Below are positions 10,601-18,000 of a DNA stretch of 64,000 bases, one piece after another. The DNA is from Streptomyces fumigatiscleroticus (GTDB taxonomy: Bacteria; Actinomycetota; Actinomycetes; Streptomycetales; Streptomycetaceae). How positions within the stretch are numbered: the stretch's first letter is position 1; every line of letters starts with the position of its first letter. Under the pieces are notes generated by a model. That model was not told the origin of the DNA, did no database searches, and saw only the letters and a program-made list of their open reading frames with translations. The position numbers and the translations under genes are program-made. The stretch is taken from contig NZ_BMQF01000002.1 in assembly GCF_014647975.1 (NCBI RefSeq), positions 778,085-842,084 of the forward strand, written 5' to 3'.

Positions 10601-11371
10601 GCCGACGACCCGGTTCGCATGCGGGAGTTCGCCCAGTCGCTGAGCGCCGAGCTGAAGCGGCGCGCGGAGCTGCTCGGACGGTCGGACTTCGCCGAGTGGC
10701 ACACCGGGCGCGCGGTGTCGGGCCGGATGGTCGTCCAGCGCTCGGCGGCGCGCGGCGCGCCCGGGGCGGGGGCGGGGGCCGCGGATCTCGACACCCCGCC
10801 CAGTGCCACGCTGCGGCTGCGGCCGGCGGCGGCCCGGCAGCGGACCCAGGCCGCGCCGCCGCTGCCCCGGCTGGTGGTGGTCGTGGACGATTTGGACGCC
10901 CTGGTCCAGCCCCCGCTCGGCTCGCCCGGGCGGCCCGCGGCGGGGTCGGTGATGCGGGCGCTGGAGGCCGTGGCACGGGAGGGCGAGCGGCTCGGCGTGC
11001 ATCTGGTGGCCGCCACCGGGCTCGGGGGGCGTACGGCGGAGACCGAGCCGGCCCGGCGCGCCACCGCGCGGGCCACGCTGGAGGCGCCGGTGCCGGGACC
11101 GGACGAGCCGGCGCCGGGCCGCGGCAGCCTGGCCCGCGCCGACGGACGGACCGTGCCGTTCCAGGGCGGGCGCGTCACGGGCCGTATCCCGCGCACGGCG
11201 ACGCTGCGGCCGGCGGTCACGCCGCTTCAGTGGCAGCGCATGGGCGACCCGCCGGCCCGGCGCCATGTGCGGGAGCTGGGCAACGGGCCGACGGACCTGG
11301 CCCTGCTGGCGAGCGCGCTGGAGCGGGCGGCACGGGAGGTGGCGGCCCCGACCGTCCCGTCGCTGCTGTAA
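7652..11371 (+). CDS. FHA-domain FtsK/EssC-like P-loop protein with arginine-variant Walker A
   Basis: A 1239-residue protein starting MQIRLTVVDP, the usual beginning of actinobacterial FHA-FtsK proteins. An FHA domain (about 115-190: LGRS, SRLHC, DLDSTNGTTLDG) binds phosphothreonine. A long Gly/Ala/Pro/Thr-rich linker runs from about 215 to 470. The next region resembles the pre-ATPase segment of EssC-type secretion ATPases (LWERGPGHPEALTVRLG). One FtsK-like domain follows, with P-loop GPAGSGRTE near 921-929 and Walker B VVVVDDLD near 1075. The invariant P-loop lysine is Arg, so ATPase activity is doubtful. The last 41 codons and stop are duplicated just downstream. It is divergent from pkaA, whose product could supply the phosphothreonine ligand (inference). 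No esx-like genes are adjacent. Confidence 0.85.
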   Translation: MQIRLTVVDPLAPSSPRSPAAPEQGGAPARGRATRRDVLVTAPAGTALAAVAPALASAVCGADGPAPPVLYAGAQRLDAQRCTLGEPPLVDGAVLYLGAPDEHEPHPEPADVPAQLHVVAGPDAGGVHLLHGGQIHLGRSADADVPLDDPDVSRLHCAVTVSADGHVWVADLDSTNGTTLDGTRVGTRPVRFAPGALLRIGESALRLATPRTPGPPLPTAPDGEGHVRVRVADEVPDGPGGEYGGDAPTSGPGAPAPGAEGTARARGVHGGTGGFAEPTHHAYGAAGWGAADGSPGAQAHGPAEPPRVPDQAGAPRLESHGTDATTAPPRTTSLGGAPRTTPRGSAPRPASGDHDTHAGRSGAGGHGGSPGAPATDGGAARGVRSGGGAGGSGREGTPIGGSLGAPGTDGGPAQGVRPGRKGTPLRGTDAPQGVRRRGGLTAWARRLAGGRGEQGAARPVAPGEETASAAPARTGASQVPETWPDPAALLLTALGPGPRLWERGPGHPEALTVRLGTADRTAPDGSGLLPAVPVTAGLREAGALGLAGPRARLAGLARSVLAQLAALHSPDTLEIVLISADRSRSLEERTAEWSWLGWLPHVRPAHGQDCRLLLAHDPGQARARADELLLRLEDHPPESTAPGSGPGQRAARPPAGGFAGPYSVLVVDGDPGGADVREAVTRLAVEGPAAGIHVVCLAETESASPASPVTETYEAACAVSPVFRACGAVALLSGDVATALRLMRVARPEPDASRAPVPAPRTGTASDRAMPGPGTTGHVPGRPAAGPDATGRTPGRTTAGPDTTGPGPVAHGPVAPGTVATVDAVSAAWAERFARALAPLRPDAAAGERHARVSAPLPQAARLLDELGLARATPASLMARWADAADDTEALGGRAHAVLGAGPRGPVTVDLAAEGPHLLIEGPAGSGRTELLRAVVASLASAERPDRLSIVLMDGRDTVSAGAGSGEGLRVCTDVPHVTTHLTADDPVRMREFAQSLSAELKRRAELLGRSDFAEWHTGRAVSGRMVVQRSAARGAPGAGAGAADLDTPPSATLRLRPAAARQRTQAAPPLPRLVVVVDDLDALVQPPLGSPGRPAAGSVMRALEAVAREGERLGVHLVAATGLGGRTAETEPARRATARATLEAPVPGPDEPAPGRGSLARADGRTVPFQGGRVTGRIPRTATLRPAVTPLQWQRMGDPPARRHVRELGNGPTDLALLASALERAAREVAAPTVPSLL

Positions 11372-11501
11372 CAGCGCCCGCCGGCCCGGCGCCATGTGCG
11401 GGAGCTGGGCAACGGGCCGACGGACCTGGCCCTGCTGGCGAGCGCGCTGGAGCGGGCGGCACGGGAGGTGGCGGCCCCGACCGTCCCGTCGCTGCTGTAA
11501 C
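11248..11501. repeat. 125-bp tandem duplication spanning the end of the FHA-FtsK gene
   Basis: 11248-11372 and 11377-11501 are the same sequence, offset by 129 bp (43 codons). The first copy holds the final 41 codons and TAA of the FHA-FtsK gene. The second is in the same frame after the stop and ends with its own TAA. I found no mismatch when comparing the copies by eye, so the duplication looks recent. Confidence 0.95.
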
Positions 11502-11524
11502 GGCCGTGAGGGCAACGCCGACAA

Positions 11525-11570
11525 GGGGCGCGGGGAAGTGCGCGACCAGCCACAACGGACCCGCGGACAC
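11525..11570 (+). repeat. Dispersed intergenic repeat, copy 1
   Basis: About 46 bp beginning GGGGCGCGGGGAA. It closely matches 26493-26538 in this window. Both copies lie a few bases to some tens of bases downstream of a plus-strand stop codon and beside a tandem duplication. I recall similar GGGGCGCGGGGAA-type sequences as common between Streptomyces genes, but that cannot be checked here. Confidence 0.6.
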
Positions 11571-11724
11571 AGCACCGCCCCTCCAGCGGAGCGCTTAGTC
11601 ACGACGCGGTCACGATCTCCGGCCCGGCACCCGACGCGCTCTTGCCGGTCTCAAGTCGCGGGGCGTACACCAGAGCGCACGGGACAGCGCCGAACGTTCG
11701 ACGAGGACGAAGAACGGGGCAGTG

Positions 11725-13149
11725 ATGCGCAGCACGAGCAGCACCATCCGCAAACGCAGGCCGACGGGTCACCGCACCGCGCCTGCGACCTTACGCAGAG
11801 CCGGGAGGACCGCAGCCGCCGTCGTGGCCGGGGCCCTCGCGCTCTCGCTCACCGCCTGCGGAGGCGACGACAGCAAGGGCAACGACGACAGCAAGGGCAG
11901 CAGCAGCCCCTCCGCGACCACCGCCACCGTCACCCTCCCCCGGCTGAACGGTGCGACCCTGGAGGTCGCCGCCGTCTGGACCGGCGCCGAGCAGGCCAAC
12001 TTCAAGAAGGTCCTGGCCGAGTTCGAGAAGCGCACGGGCGCCAAGGTCAAGTTCGTGCCCGCCCAGGACCCGATCATCAACTTCCTCGGTTCGAAGATCG
12101 CGGGCGGCAAGCCGCCGGACATCGCGATGCTCCCGCAGCCCGGCGCCATCAAGCAGGCCGTCGACAAGGGCTGGGCCAAGCCCATCGGCGCCGAGGGCCA
12201 GGCGGAGCTCGGCGAGAACTACTCGCAGGGCTGGCAGGACATCGGCAAGGTCGGCGGCAAGCAGTACGGCGTCTACTACAAGGCCGCCAACAAGTCCCTG
12301 ATCTGGTACAACACCAAGGTCTTCGAGAACGCGGGCGCCGCCGAGCCCAAGACCTGGGACGAGCTGCTCACCACCGCGCAGACGGTCTACGACTCCGGCG
12401 TCACCCCGTTCTCGGTCGGCGGCGCCGACGGCTGGACCCTCACGGACTGGTTCGAGAACGTCTACCTCTCCCAGGCCGGCCCCGAGAAGTACGACCAGCT
12501 CGCCCAGCACAAGATCAAGTGGACGGATCCGTCCGTGAAGGACGCGCTGACCGCGCTGGCACAGATCTGGGGCAAGAAGGACTATGTCGCGGGCGGCGCG
12601 AAGGGAGCGCTCCAGACGGAGTTCCCGGAGTCGGTGACGCAGGCCTTCACCGGCGGCGACCAGCCGAAGGCGGGCATGGTCTTCGAGGGCGACTTCGCGC
12701 AGGTCAACATCGGCCAGACCAAGGCGAAGGTGGGCACGGACGCGAAGGTGTTCCCGTTCCCGGCCGTGGGCGGCGACTCCCCGGTGGTCTCCGGCGGCGA
12801 CGCGGCCGTGATCCTGAAGGACTCCGAGGCGGCACAGGCCCTGGCCACCTTCCTGGCCTCCCCGGACGCGGCGACGATCCAGGCGAAGCTGGGCGGCTAT
12901 CTCTCACCGAACAAGAACGTGCCGAACTCGGCGTATCCGAACGCGGTGCAGCAGAAGATGGCCAAGGCGCTCATCGACGCCGGGGACGACTTCCGCTTCG
13001 ACATGTCCGACCAGGCCCCGCAGGCCTTCGGCGGCACACCCGGCAAGGGCGAGTGGAAGGCGCTCCAGGACTTCCTGAAGAACCCGGCGGACGTCGCGGG
13101 CACCCAGGCGAGGCTGGAGGCGGACGCGGCGAAGGCGTACGGGAACTGA
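11725..13149 (+). CDS. Carbohydrate ABC transporter substrate-binding lipoprotein
   Basis: Extracellular sugar-binding lipoprotein (474 aa) of the family-1 type. A basic N-terminus and hydrophobic segment end in the lipobox LTAC near residue 44, followed by a Gly/Ser/Lys linker and a periplasmic-binding-protein fold (FEKRTGAKVKF, then YYKAANKSLIWYNTKVF typical of the family). Similarity to AglE-type alpha-glucoside binders is my recollection and not decisive. The ATG at 11725 follows an adjacent in-frame GTG at 11722; either could start. Codon 23 is TTA (11791-11793), the rare leucine codon read by the bldA tRNA. It is the first gene of a three-gene unit with two permeases and no ATPase, so a shared MsiK-type ATPase probably energises uptake. 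Confidence 0.9.
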   Translation: MRSTSSTIRKRRPTGHRTAPATLRRAGRTAAAVVAGALALSLTACGGDDSKGNDDSKGSSSPSATTATVTLPRLNGATLEVAAVWTGAEQANFKKVLAEFEKRTGAKVKFVPAQDPIINFLGSKIAGGKPPDIAMLPQPGAIKQAVDKGWAKPIGAEGQAELGENYSQGWQDIGKVGGKQYGVYYKAANKSLIWYNTKVFENAGAAEPKTWDELLTTAQTVYDSGVTPFSVGGADGWTLTDWFENVYLSQAGPEKYDQLAQHKIKWTDPSVKDALTALAQIWGKKDYVAGGAKGALQTEFPESVTQAFTGGDQPKAGMVFEGDFAQVNIGQTKAKVGTDAKVFPFPAVGGDSPVVSGGDAAVILKDSEAAQALATFLASPDAATIQAKLGGYLSPNKNVPNSAYPNAVQQKMAKALIDAGDDFRFDMSDQAPQAFGGTPGKGEWKALQDFLKNPADVAGTQARLEADAAKAYGN

Positions 13150-13153
13150 CGTC

Positions 13154-14506
13154 ATGACGTCGGCATCCGCGGAGGGTGTCGCCACCACCCCGGCGACCCC
13201 TTCCGCCCCTCGTCCGCGCAAGAGCGTGACCGGCACCCGGAAGTCGGTGGCAGCCCTGTTCCTGCTGCCCGCCCTGGTGCTGCTCGGCGCGCTCGTGGTC
13301 TACCCGATCGGGTACTCGGTCGTCCGCAGCTTCTACGACCAGTCCGGCGACGGCTTCGCCGGAATCGACAACTACCGGGCCCTGTTCACCGACGACGGCA
13401 TCCGCACGGCCCTGAAGAACAACATCATCTGGGTGGTGTTCGCGCCGACGGTCTCCACCGCGCTCGGTCTGATCTTCGCGGTGCTCACCGAACGCATCCG
13501 CTGGGGCACCGCGTTCAAGCTGGTCGTCTTCATGCCGATGGCGATCTCCATGCTGGCGGCCGGCATCATCTTCCGGCTGGTCTACGACCAGGACCCGGAC
13601 AAGGGCGTGGCGAACGCGGTGTGGGTCGGCGTCCACGACACCTTCGCCCAGGCGTCGGCGTTCCCGAAGGCGCACCCGGGCGCGCAGTCGCCGCTCAAGC
13701 CCGACGGCGGCGGCTTCATCACCAAGTCGCCGGTGAGCGCCGGGGACGTCGTCGTGCTCCCCCTGGTCGGCGTCGCCCCCGACCTGATGCCCGACGACGC
13801 CAAGAACGCCGTGGCGGCGAAGCCGCAGCCCGGGAAGATCACCGGCACCACCTGGCAGGACTTCACCCGCGGCAAGGGCGTCGGCGAGCGCAACGGGGTC
13901 GACGCCACCGAGACCGGCTACGCCGGCATGAAGATCGAGGCCGTCAAGGACGGCAAGGTGGTGGCCTCGACGAAGGCCGCCGACGACGGGACGTTCACGC
14001 TGCCCGCCGCGGCCGACGGGGCCCTGCTACGGCTCCCGGCGGACAACTTCAAGGAGCCGTACAACGGCCTGGACTGGCTCGGCCCGTCGCTGGTCACCCC
14101 GGCCATCATCGGCTCGTACATCTGGATGTGGGCCGGGTTCGCGATGGTGCTGATCGCGGCCGGGCTCGCGGGCATGCCCCGGGAGCTGCTGGAGGCGGCC
14201 CGGGTGGACGGGGCCAACGAGTGGCAGGTGTTCCGCCGGGTCACCGTGCCGCTGCTGGCGCCGGTCCTCGCGGTGGTCACGGTCACCCTGATGATCAATG
14301 TGCTGAAGGTCTTCGACCTGGTCTTCATCATCGCCCCCGGCTCCTCCCAGGACGACGCGAACGTGCTCGCCCTGGAGCTGTACCGCAAGGGCTTCTCCGA
14401 GGACCAGCCGGGCATCGCCAGCGCCATCGCGGTGTTCCTGCTGCTGCTGGTCATCCCGGTGATGTGGTTCAACGTCCGGCGGCTCAGGCGGGAGGTGCGG
14501 CGATGA
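13154..14506 (+). CDS. Sugar ABC transporter permease with inserted extracytoplasmic domain
   Basis: MalF-type permease of 450 residues, well above the usual 290-330. Membrane spans lie at about 28-58, 75-110 and 115-140. A loop of about 150 residues (about 150-305) follows, then the remaining spans with the ATPase-docking EAA loop (EAARVDGANEWQVFRRVTVPL). The loop contains a compact segment (roughly 255-295: GYAGMKIEAVKDGKVV, then DDGTFTLP) that reads like a carboxypeptidase-regulatory or CnaB-like beta-sandwich. E. coli MalF also carries a large extracytoplasmic loop that touches its binding protein, which suggests a similar role here (inference). It starts 4 bp after the binding-protein gene and overlaps the next permease by ATGA. 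Confidence 0.88.
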   Translation: MTSASAEGVATTPATPSAPRPRKSVTGTRKSVAALFLLPALVLLGALVVYPIGYSVVRSFYDQSGDGFAGIDNYRALFTDDGIRTALKNNIIWVVFAPTVSTALGLIFAVLTERIRWGTAFKLVVFMPMAISMLAAGIIFRLVYDQDPDKGVANAVWVGVHDTFAQASAFPKAHPGAQSPLKPDGGGFITKSPVSAGDVVVLPLVGVAPDLMPDDAKNAVAAKPQPGKITGTTWQDFTRGKGVGERNGVDATETGYAGMKIEAVKDGKVVASTKAADDGTFTLPAAADGALLRLPADNFKEPYNGLDWLGPSLVTPAIIGSYIWMWAGFAMVLIAAGLAGMPRELLEAARVDGANEWQVFRRVTVPLLAPVLAVVTVTLMINVLKVFDLVFIIAPGSSQDDANVLALELYRKGFSEDQPGIASAIAVFLLLLVIPVMWFNVRRLRREVRR

Positions 14507-15417
14507 CGACGGACGCCGGCAGTCTCACCACGGCGGCACCGCCGCCCGTCACGGCCGTACGGGCCAAGCGGTCGCTGGGCTCACGGCTCGCCGAGAGCGT
14601 CAGCGGCGGTCTGGTCCGGGTCTTCCTCCTCGTCGTGGGCCTGTTCTGGCTGGTCCCGACGATCGGCCTGCTGCTGTCCTCGCTGCGCACCCCGCAGGAC
14701 GTGGCGGCGAGCGGCTGGTGGACGGTCTTCACCGAACCGTCGAAGCTGACCTTCGAGAGCTACGAGAAGCTCCTGGAGAACGGTGACATCACCGACTCGC
14801 TCGTCAACACCGTGCTGATCACGGTCCCGGCGACGGTCCTGGTGGTCGTCATCGGCGCGCTGGCCGGCTACGCGTTCGCGTGGATGGACTTCCCGGGCCG
14901 CGACTGGTGGTTCCTCGCGGTGGTCGGCCTGCTGGTCGTACCGGTGCAGGTGGCGCTGATCCCCATCGCCGAACTCTTCGGCAAGCTCGGTCTGTTCGGG
15001 TCCGTCTTCGGGGTGATCCTCTTCCACACCGGTTTCGGCCTGCCGTTCGCGGTGTTCCTGCTGCGGAACTTCTTCGCGGAGATCCCGCGGGAGCTGCTGG
15101 AGGCGGCCCGGCTGGACGGCGCCGGTGAACTGCGCCTGTTCGTCCGGGTCGTGATGCCGCTGGCCGGGCCCGCGATCGCGAGCCTGGGCATCTTCCAGTT
15201 CCTGTGGGTGTGGAACGACATGCTGATCGCGCTGGTCTTCACCGACTCGGGCAGCCAGCCGATCACGGTCGCCCTCCAGACCCAGGTACGGCAGTTCGGC
15301 AACAACATCGACGTGCTGGCGCCCGGCGCGTTCATCTCCATGGTCGTCCCGCTGGTCGTCTTCTTCGCGTTCCAGCGGCAGTTCGTGTCCGGTGTGATGG
15401 CGGGCGCGGTCAAGTAG
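14503..15417 (+). CDS. Sugar ABC transporter permease (MalG type)
   Basis: Second permease, 304 residues, six predicted spans, normal length. The N-terminal span is followed by an extracytoplasmic segment with ASGWWTVF, which I associate with AglG-like alpha-glucoside permeases. The EAA loop EAARLDGAGELRLFVRVVMP contacts the ATPase, and the C-terminus FVSGVMAGAVK is typical of MalG. Its ATG overlaps the stop of the first permease (ATGA), indicating translational coupling. A strong hairpin terminator 19 bp after the stop closes the operon. Confidence 0.92.
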   Translation: MTTDAGSLTTAAPPPVTAVRAKRSLGSRLAESVSGGLVRVFLLVVGLFWLVPTIGLLLSSLRTPQDVAASGWWTVFTEPSKLTFESYEKLLENGDITDSLVNTVLITVPATVLVVVIGALAGYAFAWMDFPGRDWWFLAVVGLLVVPVQVALIPIAELFGKLGLFGSVFGVILFHTGFGLPFAVFLLRNFFAEIPRELLEAARLDGAGELRLFVRVVMPLAGPAIASLGIFQFLWVWNDMLIALVFTDSGSQPITVALQTQVRQFGNNIDVLAPGAFISMVVPLVVFFAFQRQFVSGVMAGAVK

Positions 15418-15435
15418 CGCCGGACGACCGGGTGT

Positions 15436-15467
15436 CGGGGGGCGGGCCGTCACCGGCCCGCCCCCCG
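15436..15467 (+). terminator. GC-rich hairpin terminator of the sugar importer operon
   Basis: 14-bp perfect inverted repeat (15436-15449 and 15454-15467) with a 4-nt loop, 19 bp past the permease stop codon. There is no T-run, as is common for Streptomyces terminators. Confidence 0.85.
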
Positions 15468-15566
15468 CTGTTCACCACAAGTCCCCCGTATGCCGTAGGC
15501 GGCGTAACCAAATCGGCCCAGCGGCCGTTCCCGGGCCGAACGCCCGCGCCGACCCATGGATGTGCC

Positions 15567-17840
15567 GTGCCCAGGTTCAGTGTCATCGTCCCCGCGTACC
15601 ACGTTCAGGCGTACCTGCACGAGTGCCTGGAGTCGGTGCTGTCCCAGTCCTGCCCGGATCTCGAACTGATCGCGGTGGACGACTGCTCGCCGGACGCCTG
15701 CGGGGCGATCATCGACGAGTTCGCGGCCCGCGACGCGCGGGTGCGTCCGCTGCACCTGCCGGAGAACCGGGGGCTGGGGCCCGCCCGCAACGCGGGGACC
15801 GAGCGGGCCACGGGCGACTACCTGGTCTACCTGGACGGCGACGACACCCTCACGCCCGGCACGCTGCGCGCCATCGCCGACCGGCTGACGGAGACCGGTG
15901 AACCCGACGTCCTGGTCTACGACTACGCGCGCACGTACTGGTCCGGCGACACCGTCCGCAACCAGGCCGCCGTCCAGCTGCGCCAGGAGGGTCCCGCACC
16001 GTTCCGGCTGGCGGACCGCCCGGGGCTGCTCCGGCTGCTGATGGTGGCCTGGAACAAGGCCTACCGGCGGGAGTTCGTGGTCCGCGAGGGCTTCGTCTTC
16101 CCGCCCGGCTACTACGAGGACACGCCGTGGACGTACCCGGTGCTGATGACGGCGGAGTCGATCGCGACGCTGGACCGGGTCTGCGTGCACTACCGGCAGC
16201 GCCGGCGCGGCAGCATCCTGGGCACGCCCAGCCGGCGGCACTTCGACGTCTTCGCCCAGTACGACCGCGTCTTCGCGTTCCTGGCGGCGCGCCCGGCACT
16301 GGCCCGGTGGCGGCCGGTGCTCTTCCGCCGCATGGTCGACCACCTGGCGACGGTGTTCACCCGGCCCGACCGGCTGCCGCGCGGCACCCGCGCCGAGTTC
16401 CTGCGGCTGGCCCGCGCCCACTACCGCCGCCACTACGTCGCCGGCGCCCGCGTCCCGCCGCGGGCCGGGCTGCGCCACCTCCTGATCCGGTTCGGCCTGC
16501 ACCGCACCTACCGCTCGCTGCGGCTGGCCGCCGCGCTGGGCCGCCGCACCGGCAAGCTCACGGCCGGGCTGCTGCGCACGGCCCGGACCGCCGCCCTCCG
16601 GCTGCACTACCGCGTCCAGCTCCGGCTCCCGCTCCGCGCCGACCGGGCCGTCTTCACCGCCCACGGGGGCCGCGGCCACGGCTGCAACCCGGGCGCGCTG
16701 GAGGAGGCGTTCCGCAGCTTCGCCCCGCACGTGCGCACGGCGTGGGTCGCGCACCCCGAGCACCACCACACGATCCCGCCCGGCCCGCGCCGGCTGTGCC
16801 CGGACACGGCCGCCCACTGGACGGCGCTGGCCCGCTCCAAGTACCTGGTCGACAACGACGACTTCGACCACCGTCTGGTCAAGCGCCCCGGTCAGATCCT
16901 CGTCCAGACCCGGCAGGGCACCCCGCTCAAGCAGATGGGCCTCGACCTCCAGGAGCGCCCGGCCGCCGCCCGCGACACGGACTTCGCCCGGCTGCTGCGC
17001 AACGTCGACCTGTGGGACTACGTCCTGTCGGGCAACCGCCACACCACCCTGGTCTGGGAGCGCGTCTACCCGGGCGCCTACACCGTCCTGGAGTACGGTC
17101 TCCCGCGCAACGACGTCCTCCAGCGGGCGAGTGCCCAGGACGTGGCCCGGCTGCGCGCCTCGCTCGGCATCCCCGAGGGCACGCTCGCGCTCCTGTACGC
17201 GCCGACGTACCGCGACTACCGCCGCACCCAGCGCACCGGCCTGGACCTGGAGCGCGTGCTGCGCCGGCTCGGCCCGCGCTTCATGGTGCTGGCCCGCGCG
17301 CACCCCCGGCACGGCGGGCCGCTCGCCCCCGCCTCGGACGGTGTCGTCGACGTCAGCGACCACCCGAGCGTGGAGTCGCTGTTCCTGGCCTCGGACGCCC
17401 TGGTCACCGACTACTCGTCCCTCATGTGCGACTACGCGGTCCTGGACCGGCCGATCGTCCTGTACGCCGACGACCAGCAGGCGTACGAGGCGGCCCGCGG
17501 CACCTATGTCGACCTGGACTCCTTCCCGCCGGGCGCCGTCGCGCGCAGCGAGGAGGAGCTGATCGACCTCTTCGTCTCCGGCCGCTGGCGCGGCCCGCGC
17601 CCGGCCCGGCTGCGGTCGGCGTTCCGCGAGCGGTTCTGCCCGTACGACGACGGACGCGCCGCCGAGCGGGTGGTCCGCCGGATCGTGCTCGGGGAGACGG
17701 GCCTGCCGCCGGTGGTCCCGCTCGACGAGCGGCGGCCGGTGCCGTCCGCGGCCGCGGCGCCCGCCCCCTCGCCCTCGGCGACCGTGCCCTCGCCCGCCGG
17801 TCCCCGCACCGTCGTCGCCACCGTCACCGACGGCCGCTGA
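15567..17840 (+). CDS. Bifunctional GT2 glycosyltransferase / TagF-like glycerophosphotransferase (paralogue 1)
   Basis: A 757-residue fusion. Residues 1 to about 230 are a GT-A family 2 glycosyltransferase: VPRFSVIVPAY start, VDDCSPDACG, the metal-binding LDGDD, and YYEDTPWT. About 350-720 matches CDP-glycerol:poly(glycerophosphate) transferases (TagF/TagB): TPLKQMGLDL, NDVLQ, YAPTYRDYRR and VTDYSSLMCDYAVLDRP. Such enzymes add sugars and polyol-phosphates to wall teichoic-acid-like polymers at the inner membrane face. The start is a GTG at 15567; upstream in-frame sequence reads through the importer operon and is not plausible. It is the first of three paralogous fusions in a row, which implies a polymer with several different linkages. 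Confidence 0.9.
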   Translation: MPRFSVIVPAYHVQAYLHECLESVLSQSCPDLELIAVDDCSPDACGAIIDEFAARDARVRPLHLPENRGLGPARNAGTERATGDYLVYLDGDDTLTPGTLRAIADRLTETGEPDVLVYDYARTYWSGDTVRNQAAVQLRQEGPAPFRLADRPGLLRLLMVAWNKAYRREFVVREGFVFPPGYYEDTPWTYPVLMTAESIATLDRVCVHYRQRRRGSILGTPSRRHFDVFAQYDRVFAFLAARPALARWRPVLFRRMVDHLATVFTRPDRLPRGTRAEFLRLARAHYRRHYVAGARVPPRAGLRHLLIRFGLHRTYRSLRLAAALGRRTGKLTAGLLRTARTAALRLHYRVQLRLPLRADRAVFTAHGGRGHGCNPGALEEAFRSFAPHVRTAWVAHPEHHHTIPPGPRRLCPDTAAHWTALARSKYLVDNDDFDHRLVKRPGQILVQTRQGTPLKQMGLDLQERPAAARDTDFARLLRNVDLWDYVLSGNRHTTLVWERVYPGAYTVLEYGLPRNDVLQRASAQDVARLRASLGIPEGTLALLYAPTYRDYRRTQRTGLDLERVLRRLGPRFMVLARAHPRHGGPLAPASDGVVDVSDHPSVESLFLASDALVTDYSSLMCDYAVLDRPIVLYADDQQAYEAARGTYVDLDSFPPGAVARSEEELIDLFVSGRWRGPRPARLRSAFRERFCPYDDGRAAERVVRRIVLGETGLPPVVPLDERRPVPSAAAAPAPSPSATVPSPAGPRTVVATVTDGR

Positions 17841-17901
17841 ACGCCGTTTCCTCTTCCGGGAGTCCCGTATGCCCCGCAGTTCCTCACGGCCCACCCCGAC
17901 C

Positions 17902-17932
17902 CGTCCGCCCGTCTGGCGGCCGGGCGGACGGC
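17902..17932. terminator. Hairpin between glycosyltransferase paralogues 1 and 2
   Basis: 11-bp perfect inverted repeat (17902-17912 and 17922-17932) with a 9-nt loop, in the 160-bp gap between the two genes. It may attenuate transcription between them or be incidental GC-rich palindromy. Confidence 0.45.
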
Positions 17933-18000
17933 CCGGCCGCCACCCGGACTGAGGCGGTGCGCGCCTCCCTTCGGTCCGGCACGACAAGAGAAAGAGCAGC

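Noticed and set aside
7490..11602. A 1370-codon open frame opposite the FHA-FtsK gene
   Set aside because: Arg/Gly/Ala-rich composition, no conserved motif, spans the neighbouring intergenic regions; an antisense artefact.
15204..15566. Upstream extension of the first GT2-TagF gene to 15204
   Set aside because: The extension crosses the importer terminator and the permease gene in another frame; the GTG at 15567 fits the family N-terminus.
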